64,000 nucleotides of DNA from Magicicada septendecula (Eukaryota; Arthropoda; Insecta; Hemiptera; Cicadidae): contig CM068369.1 of assembly GCA_034769895.1 (NCBI GenBank), forward strand, positions 432,057,528 to 432,121,527. The letters run 5' to 3'. This document shows, one piece after another, positions 22,601 to 34,600 of this stretch; positions within the stretch are counted from its first letter, which is position 1, and each line of letters begins with the position of its first letter. A model generated the notes under the pieces. It ran no database searches. It was not told where the DNA came from and saw only the letters and a program-made list of their open reading frames with translations. The position numbers and the translations under genes were made by a program.

Positions 22601-25600
22601 TGTAACGGGGCTAACAGGATGGGTTTTTGATTTTATTAAAAAAGCGTAAATTCATTTTCATCTGTGTGGCCAGCCACGTGTTAAACAAAAGCTTTGTTCA
22701 AACCAAGAAGTTGTGAGGTGTAGCTGTGTGATGGAATGCGTCAAGGTGCAACCACGCAATGTAATTCTCAGAACTGTAGTGTTGAGTAACACGTGCAAAC
22801 ACCAGCAGGTGCGCAACCGATGCCGATTTGGTAAAACAATATGGCCCGGAGACGATATATTTCATCATGTGCTCAGAACCGGGCGGAAGCATAATAGAGA
22901 TCCCGCCCCTTTGTGTGACGTAAACCAGTGAACACTAGATTTCGTCAACGTCCAACACACGGGAGTTGCATGTGTTGCATGAACAGTAACTATGACTTTA
23001 ACGCATAAGGCATTGCTTTCCGTCTTGTCCAAAGAACCTAAGTAGTGGAGTGCTAGGCAGAGCATCTTCGCAGTTTCCTCACCGACGCTAACCTGGCCAG
23101 GTAGCAGCCAAACGGGGCTCAACAATAAAACATCAGTATCAAGTAAAAGCGAGTGCAGCTTTTTAATAATGTGGAGGTGAGAGCAGTGTTTCGGACAGAA
23201 AATGAAAATCATCAATTGTTTCGGACAGAAATAGCGGATTTTGTGAGTGATGTGCCATGCGGTCGGGGAGATGTTGCCGGCAAGGGGTATATGTTTATTT
23301 TGAGTAATCAATGGGGTCTATCTAAATAAAAGGGGTAAAAATTTTAAATGGTGTGAATTTTGAGTATGAGCAGGCTGGGCTGCTTTCGTTAAGGTAAGAT
23401 TTTAGTGGTATCAGATAATGTCATAAATATTTCAAGAAAGTTGTATTTATTTTAAATTTTGGCTAGAAGTAATAAACTGATCTAAGAGATACAGAAATGA
23501 ATAAATAATAATTTGAAGTTTGAAAATTTAAAGAATAAAGTAAAATTTAATTTGTTTCTCTTCATAAAGGCGAGTTGCGTCTGTTATTGATATAACCTTG
23601 TAATCACAATTGCATTTCAACGTTCGTGTGACGAACTCTGGGCTGAAGAAGATTTTAGAGGTAAGTGTAAGAGAATAATTTTTATTACTTTAATTATATT
23701 AATAAGGTAATTAATATCACAGATGGCGCGTCCGAAGCAGGGACAGTTTTTATAAATTAAAATTAAAATATAAAGACCACAAAGTTTGATTTCAAGGTTA
23801 AGTGACAGTACGAAAAAATTATGTAAAGTACATAAGCTTGTGTGTATATGTTGTAGATGTAGATTAAAGGTTAGTGAAACAAAATTTTGTAAATTTACCA
23901 CTTAAAAATGGCAGGAAATAATGAAAGCAATATAAATGAAACGACTAGTGTCGAAAATTGTGATGATTCAAATATTATGAATAATGTTGAAGTCCACTCG
24001 ACTCCAAACGTGAGTCAGGAAAATAAAACAAAAATCAATGTAGATGAAACAAATAGTACAGATGATTCGGGGATTCAAGTAACCCCAAAATTGAGTAGGG
24101 AAAGTAAAACTAAAGATAATGAAGTCAGCTTCACTGACAATAATACAGAAAGTCAGTTGACGCCGGTCCAAAATAAAAAACCGGACGATAGCTATGAAAT
24201 TTTTAAAATGATACAAGCAATGATAGAAAAACAGAGTGTAAAGCTAGAGGAACAAAAGAATGAAATTAAAAGTGAATTTAACTATAATTTGACGCTAAAT
24301 TTGATGCACTTAAATTTGATATTAATGAAGTAAAAAATCAGTATGAGAGTAAGTGTAACGAATTGAAACGAGATATTGAGAAAGTAGTAGAGTCAGTAGG
24401 GGAACAGATTAAAAGTAATAATAATAATGATAATAAAAAAGTAACAAGTGATAAAAATGATGTTGAAAATGATAATATAATTAAGAATGTAGTATCAGAG
24501 AGTGATACGTTGAAAAGAGTTAGTGAGATAGTGAGTGAGAGTGAGAGAGTAATGGGTTGTAACGGAGTAGTAATTAGTGTTGATGAATTAGAGAAAGAGA
24601 GATTAGATGAGTATGTAGGGCAGAGGGTAAATTTTCCCCACATTTATGGTGAACCAAGGTGTTCACAAATGTTTTGTTGAAGGGCAAGAGTCCCTTGTTA
24701 TTGGAAGACATGAGGTCTTTGAGTTGTTCCCTGAGTTTTTATGAGTTAGTACCCTCTGTGTGGGATGGTGTCGAAAGTGTGAGATGGTGTTATGGTGAGA
24801 GAGATTTAGATAGAGAGTTGTGTATTGATAGAGAGATAGAAGTATATAAGTTAAAGAGAAATTATAAAGGGTTGAAAGAGAGGTTAGAATGGAAGGAAAT
24901 AATGATATGAAATGCTTACCTGTTGAAAGAGAGATAAATGAATATTTTGATAATACCATTGTAAATGATAAACACCTACCTTATATTGTAATGAGTGTAG
25001 TAGAAGAATATGATGAGAAAATAACTGACTTTAGATTCAATAAAACTACTGATGGAGACCAAACTAAAATCACAAATGTAGACGGATTTTATGAATTGAT
25101 AGATAAGAATGATGTCAAATATTATGTCGATAATGGTCATAATAATAATAACAAATTGTGTGTGGATAACAATGAGGTATGTTATAAATATATTCGATAT
25201 ATATTCGATGATGGAGGCTGAACATAAACTTAATAAATGGACATTTTAAATATTTTGATTTATTGTTCTGACTTGCTGATTTTGGAAATGAAGTGTGGTA
25301 AAATTGAACAATTAATGATGAAGAATTGTAAATACTTGATAGTGAAATTAATTGCGTGTATTGTAAGATGTTATGTAAACAATGTGTGTATGTAGTAGAA
25401 ATTGTTTAATAATAATAATAATATTTTGTCAGATTAAATAAATGATTACGATGGTGGTAGTTGGTGAATGATAAATTGTTTTGGAAGTAATGTAATTAAA
25501 AATGTTGTGTTTTCAATAATTGATTTAATTAAAATAATTTGATGATAAATATTTTTTGTTGTATTTAAAATGTTATACAACTGAGTTGTGATAATGATGG

Positions 25601-28600
25601 ATTTAAATTATTTTATAAGATATGAATTTGACAATAATTAATAAATAAATAAATGTTAAATTGTTTAGTATGGAATAACATTGTTGTTAAAATGTTGCAG
25701 AAGGTACAGGGAGTTATTGATGTTTATATTTGTGTGCTTATGACAGGGTATGAGCGATGTACTGTGAGTATAAATTTTATAATACAAGTTATATAGAGTA
25801 AAATGTTTACAGGTGTTGAAAAGATTTTAACTCAAGGATGAAACTAATTTGAGATAATTGTACTAAATAGGAACCATAGTCAAAAGGTAGTAATAACTGA
25901 AAAATGAGATAAAATAAATGTTAATAATAAATGTGAAATTTTTGAGGAATTTAATTGTAGTAAGTGATAAATAATGAAATGATGATATATAGAAGAGTTA
26001 ATAAAGATTTCAAATTATAATGTTTATAATTTTCTATAAAAATTATTTAAATGAGAATTGTTTAGTAATGTAAAAATGTCAATGTTAAAGGTCAATGTGT
26101 GTTATGTTATACAAGATGTTGGTAATTTTGGGGGGTTGTGTGGTGTTAATAGAAGTGATATACTTATGGGATGTAGAAACTGTAACTGTAGAAGGGTTAG
26201 TTTAGTTATTAGGTTGGCTAGTACAGTGGTGGCATGTGCCACTGTAGGTAGCAGTAAGTGTTGGGGGTAACAGAGAGTGTTACCTCCATCGGAGGCCAAA
26301 CTGGCGTAAAATACACGGCACAACTTTTATATAATATGCTGATTGATTGCCGTGCCGTGTATCATAATGACGAAGAGAACATGCCTGAATGTAGAGTTGA
26401 TTTCCCCGCCTTTTCGGGCGATTACTGCCTTACCAGCACTAATCGTGGTTTTGGATGGCGGTCAGCTATGGCCAACAATTGTAAACTTGACCATAGCTGG
26501 CTTGAAATTGGTGTATATTTGAAATTAAAGGGGGGTGACTTAGGGGAAATCCCCGGAACTATGGAACAGCGGCTGCCACTCTGTTCGCGTGGGAACAGTA
26601 AACCAGGTGGTAGACCCGTTTTAAGGGCTTATTAATATATAACGTAGATATGATGATATCTAAATAATTTTAAAATGTAACGCAGAAGCAAGGACAAGGA
26701 GATGTTAAATTCCTCCACCAATGCAGTCCTTGTGGATGCAAATGGGCGCAACAGTCCACCCTCAGAAAACAATAGTGTGTGTGGTTAAGGAGCAGTCCAC
26801 CCTCAGAAAACAATAGTGTGTGTGGTTAAGGAGGTTACCCAGGGGGGTAAAGAATCTAATCTAATTAACAAACCTAAAATTTGGTAACTTAATGATGGTA
26901 ACTCAATACTGAGCTGAGTAAATAATTTTGTTTCGATTTGAGAAATAGTTGCATTAGATGTTTATTATGCTGTGTTTATTATGTCTTATGAATGTATTAG
27001 TTTATTGTGTTAGAGATAAGGATTGATAACATGTGTAATTTATATAATTTTGAAATGTGTTTATAGTAAGGTCATTCACCTTCCTAAGAAAATCAGCTGA
27101 TCAGCTGTAGAATATCACTTATAAATGTTTGCAAATTTCCAATGTAACTAATGTTTGAATATAATGATTTTACTGTGTTAAAAGATTTTGATTTAAATGA
27201 TGAGAAAATGAATTGAGATAGTTGAGAATTTTAATGTAAAAGGTAGATTTTGGGTGATTATTATTTTTTTGTTAGGACATTTAGATCAGTCCATGTTGAA
27301 TTTAAAGGGATACTATAGATGAATAAATATTGTTGTGAATTAATGTAATGTAGAATTTGAGAGGTAATAGTGACACAGTAGCTATGGGGAAAATATGTAG
27401 AGTATTGATTGATATATATTGATGTAATAAGTAAGTGGAAATATTTTGTAGTTGAAAGTATTGTATTGGGAGAGTAAATAGTTGATGGGAATTTTGTAAG
27501 GGGGTGGTGTGGTAAGGAGTCCACAACGAAAGGTGTTGGGACGGGAAGGGACCGATTAGTGCCGGAAAGGGTTACCTAGGGGGAGTCCGGGAACCAGATA
27601 AGGGAATGAGCTGGTAAGTGGGAATACACATCCTGAGTACAAAGGGGTAGCGAGTATTTTTTTTATATATATAAGGGTAGAATGATGCGATATGAGTTGA
27701 GTGGTAAGTGGGTTTAGAGAATGTTTGATAGATGTTACTGACAGAGAATGGGTGTCATGTTAGTTCAAACTGTTAGGGACGTTAGAGTCAGAAGGGGATT
27801 AAGAGAATATATAAATGTCAAGTTGTAAATCAAGTTATTATGAATAATTAAGTCACCCAAACTAATGGAGATTGAGAATGTTAAAGAAAGTAAATCATAG
27901 TTGAAATGAAAAAATTAATTAAAACAAGTGACAAATTTTAATAGAATTTGAGAATAATGTAAAGCTATAAAATGTGTAATTTTGATTAATTTAAATGTCA
28001 GTTTTATGGTTAATTGTAATAATACTATGTTAATTTTAAATGTCTTATTTTATTATGTTTTATTGTGTTTAAAGATAAAAAATTTTGAAGAGGTTCTATG
28101 TACTTTATGATGTAGTTTTGTGTATACCATATGTATGTCAAGGTCGTTGACTTGACCCAGTTTGATCAGCTGATGGTTGATGTTATAAACTAGACCAGTT
28201 TTTGGCAATTGCTTGATGCAATTTTGTCATTTAATTGAGTTAAAAGATTTTAATTTTTCCAAAATTGGTAGAATTAATATTTTGATAAATTAAAATTTTT
28301 TTTTATTTTTATGCCTGCCATTTAGGTGATGTTTGAATTTCAAGTGTATTATTGTTTATGTGTATTACTAGTGTTTTTTATTGAATTGTATTGTTTAGTA
28401 TGTATGTATAATCAGATGTTAGGATAAATGAGTTCATGTTTTAATTAGATGTTCAATTTATTTGTTTTTCTGATTATTAAGAGTAATGAAGAAAATTCAT
28501 AGATTCAGATAAAAGATTTTTATTTTGATTTTTGAGAAAGAAGTGGTAATATAACAATTTGATTTTAATTGAAATGAAATTTTGCAGTTGAAAATAAAAT

Positions 28601-31600
28601 TTGTTAGGATGTATTAATAAATATATGTATGAGCCCAGTAACTGCTAAAGGCAGCCCAGTGTGCATGGTAACGGGTAACATATCGGTCGAGGATCTGGCA
28701 TAGTATAAGACCAAGGGTTTGGATTTTGGGTGTAATGCTAGAAGGTTAGGTGCGCTGTGGTGCGTGTCTGTTCGATTTTATGGTGTTGGGATCTCGTATA
28801 GAGAAGTCCAGTAATCTCGTTCAGGTGCAGCCATAGTCGCCGAGCCAGGGGGGTAGTGTACCCATGATGTGTTAAGAACTAATGGGGGGTTGTTGGCACC
28901 ATATCCTCACCGATCCTCTTAGGGGTTTAGCAATGAGATTTCTTCTGTTATGACAGAAGATCTCTCATTGGGGGGGTATTGTAACGGGGCTAAAAGGATG
29001 GGTTTTTGATTTTATTAAAAAAGCGTAAATTCATTTTCATCTGTGTGGCCAGCCACGTGTTAAACAAAAGCTTTGTTCAAACCAAGAAGTTGTGAGGTGT
29101 AGCTGTGTGATGGAATGTGTCAAGGTGCAACCACGCAATGTAATTCTCAGAACTGTAGTGTTGAGTAACACGTGCAAACACCAGCAGGTGCGCAACCGAT
29201 GCCGATTTGGTAAAACAATATGGCCCGGAGACGATATATTTCATCATGTGCTCAGAACCGGGCGGAAGCATAATAGAGATCCCGCCCCTTTGTGTGACGT
29301 AAACCAGTGAACACTAGATTTCGTCAACGTCCAACACACGGGAGTTGCATGTGTTGCATGAACAGTAACTATGACTTTAACGCATAAGGCATTGCTTTCC
29401 GTCTTGTCCAAAGAACCTAAGTAGTGGAGTGCTAGGCAGAGCATCTTCGCAGTTTCCTCACCGACGCTAACCTGGCCAGGTAGCCGCCAAACGGGGCTCA
29501 ACAATAAAACATCAGTATCAAGTAAAAGCGAGTGCAGCTTTTTAATAATGCGGAGGTGAGAGCAGTGTTTCGGACAGAAAATGAAAATCATCAATTGTTT
29601 CGGACAGAAATAGCGGATTTTGTGAGTGATGTGCCATGCGGTCGGGGAGATGTTGCCGGCAAGGGGTATATGTTTATTTTGAGTAATCAATGGGGTCTAT
29701 CTAAATAAAAGGGGTAAAAATTTTAAATGGTGTGAATGTTGAGTATGAGCAGGCTGGGCTGCTTTCGTTAAGGTAAGATTTTAGTGGTATCAGATAATGT
29801 CATAAATATTTCAAGAAAGTTGTATTTATTTTAAATTTTGGCTAGAAGTAATAAACTGATCTACGAGATACAGAAATGAATAAATAATAATTTGAAGTTT
29901 GAAAATTTAAAGAATAAAGTAAAATTTAATTTGTTTCTCTTCATAAAGGCGAGTTGCGTCTGTTATTGATATAACCTTGTAATCACAATTGCATTTCAAC
30001 GTTCGTGTGACGAACTCTGGGCTGAAGAAGATTTTAGAGGTAAGTGTAAGAGAATAATTTTTATGATTTTAATTATATTAATAAGGTAATTAATATCACA
30101 ACCATATTTTATGTTCAATAAATATCCAATATGCCTACACGTGTCCAATACATTACTGTATAGCACAGTACATAATTGTACTTTCTACTGAGTTCGGATA
30201 ATAGATTGTTCGGTTAATGGATGTTCGGATAATTATCAATTGATACTCTACTGTAGTTCCAAAGATGTAATTGTATACCCAAGATTGTGTACACAACTAA
30301 TATCATCATATGTAAGAAATGTATAAAAAATGTGTTTTATCTGCCATATTGCACTCCAAGAACCTGTGAAAATGTCAATTCTTACTTGTGTAGTTAACTT
30401 TCTGAAATCATGACTCATTCCAAATGATTGTAGACATGCCTTGTTTCAGTAGATACACAAATTTCACAAATGTTGTTCACTGGCTGTCTCAACAAAGTTG
30501 GATATTTGCTTCATAATACTTCGTACATCATACTTCATATCTGCTTCATATATTTACTTCATAAAGTTGTGTTCACATTCATAATACTCATCCTGATCAA
30601 TCCACACAGGTTACATTTTCAACTTTATCTTTATTTTTATGTGACAACTTCTGCCATTTGTAATTAATAATTACTAATCTGAACAAATAAGATCCTCAAA
30701 CTTAGAGATATGGATTAATATATTTGTTCATTAAAAAATTAATACTTATTTGTTGTGCAATCAAAACAAGGGGTGTATGTTCACTTGTAATGATTACTAC
30801 TAAACAAAAAACTGTAAACACACAAACAGAATGCAACATGTATAGAAACAACAACACCCAGTTTGATACAATACCCCTACTTGCATTATTAAAATATTTA
30901 CATTACTAAAATACATAGTTTTAGTGTTTGCCTATAAGAATACGTCACTCTTATCATTTTTATGAAATGGCATTTGATCTAGTGATGCACAACATCATCC
31001 AATAATTGCTTGAAACATCAATGAAGAGGTTATTAATGGAGTGGCAAGGGGGTGATCATGAACAGCTCTGGTACAATATAAGGTCTCCGATTTAATTCAA
31101 TGACCACTAAATTAACATACAACCACTATAACACACACGAGCACATAAAATGCATTCATCACAATTACAGTTCAGCTCCACACAGAATGGACTCACTACA
31201 AGTACTGTTCCTTCTGTAAAATGCATTCCTTACAATTATTCTTCAACCCAGTAATGGAAGAGGGAAGGAGTCTGTCCTGTGTTTAGTTAACTTATACTTC
31301 ATGCATATATGACTTGTTTAATGATATGTTCAGCAGACACTAACCTCCACAGTTTAGCTACAGACAAACTTTATCCACATAACCAAACTTTCAAGTTGAA
31401 TGCGTGTTCCCTTCAATTAAAATATGCCAAGTTGTGGTTTACAATTATATTTAGGACTAATTGTACAAAGAAAAACAAAGCAAACATACAGCCCTTAGGC
31501 AAAATTTAGCCCTAAGAAACAATTACAAGGAGACTAGGTAAAACAGGGAGTTTTTAGTAGTTTCCTATAAATATCAACACAGTTCCTTTTCTAACCATTA

Positions 31601-34600
31601 TTACTGAAAACCATTACAAATAAGTGGAAAAGTACGGAAAAAAGAGAAGTGAGTTTCAAGCTAAAACAATTTTAATATTCATTGTGTGTATGGTCACCAA
31701 GTTGCAATAGTTAACTTTAAAATAGGTTAAGATACCTGTTATTCCTTCATGCAACTTACTTTGGTCGCTAGGCACGACGCGTTTCAGAATCAAGGTCCCA
31801 TCTTCAGGTAGATCACTCGGGTCGAGTTCGTCAGTTCATAAAAATACATACATAAAAAACACTGAATTCAATAAACTCTCATACTGCACGAGGGGACGAT
31901 GCACATCGTCGAGAAAGTAAACGCGCACTGGCCGTATAAAGTCCAATGCAGAGATAAGTTGGTGGTATTCCTCATGTCTGTGCCAGTTTTTGTATCACAG
32001 TATCAAAGAGCGCGTTGGATTTGAATGACACCATATCGTTCAAAAGGGACTCTTTCTGTGTCCTAGCAGCTTTATATATCTCAAACTCTTCTAATGCATT
32101 CATATATCAGCCTTTTTTACAAAAGTGTATGGGTTTAAAATTAACAGAGAAGTCCGTGTAACTGTGATCACAATCAATCAGGTGTTGCGCATAAGTCAAT
32201 TTATTGTTTATTACATTCTTCATGGGCAGGTGTTCCTTGAACCTCTCTTCAAAACGTCTCCCGGTCTGGCCGATGTAAAACATGTCGCAATCATTACACA
32301 CAATTTTGTAAACGCCAGAGCGTGTCTCTACGCTTCTGTGTATCTTGGGGCGCAGTGCATTTTCAATGTTATTTTTTGTCCTAACGATAACTGCGATATT
32401 GTATGTCTTAAACTAATTTCTTATGATGAGGCAACAAAGATGTGTACTCCACCGATATATATCTGTCAGTATTATGCACCGCGCTGTTCGGAATTTGAGT
32501 TTTGCTCTTGTGCCTGGAGATGAGTTTATCTATTATATTAGCGTTATAACCGTTGGATATGGCGATGTGTTTTAATGTGTTTACTTCTTTAATGAAGCAA
32601 TCTTGCTCTAAGGGTACAGTAAGAAGTCTATGGACAAATGCATTGTATGCCGCCATTTTTTGGGACCACGGGTGATACGAATGAGCGTGTATTGTGGTGT
32701 CAGTGGTAGTGGGCTTTCTGTAAATTTTAAATTTGAAAGAGTCCTGGGATTTAATAATGGTGAGATCAAGAAAGTTCAGTTGGTTGTTCTCCTCTGTTTC
32801 AAGTGTGAATTGTATGCGTTTGTTAACACTGTTCAAGTAGTTTTTCAGAAGCTCAATTTGTCTTAATGTCCCATCAAAGATGATAAATGTGTCATCGACA
32901 TACCTGTAATAGGATACGATGTTTTTACGGTAATTATTACTACTAGAAAATAAATATTCACATTCGAAAAAATTAAGATAAAGGTCAGATAGTACCCCGC
33001 TTAGAGGAGATCCCATGCTCAGGACTTCCTTTTGGCTGTAGTATGTATCGTTGAAAGTGAAATAATTTTGACGCAATATTTCTTTAAGCAAATTAATTAG
33101 CTCATTTACAGCCTGTGGGCTTAATGTGGCATTGGCCATTAAGTTTGTTATTAATATTTCAACAGCCTCATTAACGGGTACATTTGTATACTGTAAATAT
33201 GTTAATTAATCCCATTAACAATGTTTTAAATTCAGTTATCATTATTATTATAAAATTTATTATCAGATTTATAATGGACGGTATTTTTATAACACGTTTT
33301 GGAGCATTAAATTCTTTTACTAAATTTTTACTTATCATGTTATTTAAATCACAATGTCAGTAAAACTATTGTACCCAACACAAGTTATCTAAACGAGCAG
33401 TGATGAGAATAAATTTTTTCTTACTTTACAAAGATAAAAACATTATTATATTGAAATACAGTGAAAATGATTTTTCATAAATACATGTTATTTATGAATA
33501 CAAATCAGATAAGAAAACAACAACAACAACAGAATTTCTGTTTACAAAACTGGAAAGAACCGAGAGGAATTCTATATTTTACCACATGCAATTTGTAAAT
33601 CCTGACATTTATTCGAATGTGTTGGTAAAAGTTCATAATGTAAATGTTTTATTAAGTACTTCTAACATTCACTGTGATGTGTGAGTACATCTTAGTATAT
33701 ACAGTAAACCCTTGATTTAATGGACTAATTGGGGCTGAGGGGTGTCCGTAAAATCAAAAGTCCGTTAAATCACAAATTTTGTTTTTTGAGGATATATTTA
33801 AATCAAATAGGCCTATAACACTTGAAATTTTAATACTATTAATATCATGCAAATACCATATTGTTCCGAATACAAGCCACACTTTTTCTCCCAAAAACAT
33901 GGTCGCTAATTTGGCCTGCAGCTTCCATTCGCGCGCAAACAAAATTTGAAGTTATACCTGACTTCTGGCGGGACGAACGCTTTTGGTATCTATAAGTTGT
34001 TTACTGCCTAAGCAACAGCAGTTTGCCTGGCTGTAGTTAATTCTGGCGTTATGATTTATGACTACAACCGAATATTTTAACAGCAAACTGAAGAAATAAT
34101 AGGAAGATAAAGTGTAAGTGCGACCGCACGCGCGCGTGCTCGCACCCTTCTATAGGCAGCAAGACAAGGATAAGTAGAGGAGGAGTGAGTAACATGTTTC
34201 TAAATAACGGGTAAACTGCCAGTGTGGTTTTCTATTGTAACAGCGACAACATCGCTTATCTATACTTTGTTTTCATTCAGCGTTTTTGTAGTGCCTTTGC
34301 GGTATGAGTGATATTGTGGAGACTAAAGGCACGCAGTCAACTCAAACGTAACCCGTACGATGCGAATTATAAATTAATTGTGATACAAAATGTAGAAAAA
34401 ACATGCAATCGCGAAGCCGCAAGGAAATTCGATACTGATGAATCCTGTATTCGACGATGGAGAAAACAGAAGGAACGACTTTTAAATGCAAATTCTGCGC
34501 GACGAGCATTCGCGGGACCTCAAGTTGGGCGTTTTGTAGCAGCAGAGTCCAGCGTCTGTGAATACATACGGATTTTAAGAAAGTAGGGACTCCCTGTCAC

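Larger units (their letters stand above)
22601..30100 (+). mobile_element. E3: complete 7.5-kb non-autonomous LTR retrotransposon
   Basis: Two 1121-bp LTRs (22601-23721, 28980-30100) flank the internal region, with a 4-bp target duplication ACCA (22597-22600, 30101-30104). By eye the LTRs differ at about eight positions (over 99% identical), so insertion was recent. The internal region has a primer binding site, a frame-broken FDDGG-family ORF (23908-25221), RNA structure blocks, and a hairpin plus polypurine tract. There is no protease, RT, RNase H or integrase, so it must have been mobilised in trans. Confidence 0.93.
21950..30257 (-). mobile_element. Pogo/Tigger-type remnant split by E3
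   Basis: The left end AGAGCAACGATTATCCGAA (21958 on) and the right end (reverse complement CAGTAGAGTATCAATTGATA, 30257 down) are terminal repeats with GATAATTATCCGAAC-type text. Between them only a transposase C-terminus remains, and E3 is inserted at 22601. Without E3 it is about 0.8 kb, so it was already deleted when E3 arrived. Confidence 0.75.
31745..33205 (-). mobile_element. Penelope-like element, 5' truncated
   Basis: The RT domain (from TNVPVNEA through [10 protein letters not shown]) is followed by a GIY-YIG endonuclease, the defining order of Penelope-like elements. The 5' part of RT is missing (a stop lies just upstream of the TNVPV motif). The 3' end carries CTGAAGATGGGA…GAAACGCGTC, reminiscent of the hammerhead-like motif of these elements. 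Confidence 0.92.

Noticed and set aside
22865..23311. 148-codon minus-strand frame in both E3 LTRs
   Set aside because: The LTRs are nearly identical by descent, so conservation between them says nothing; no similarity recognised.
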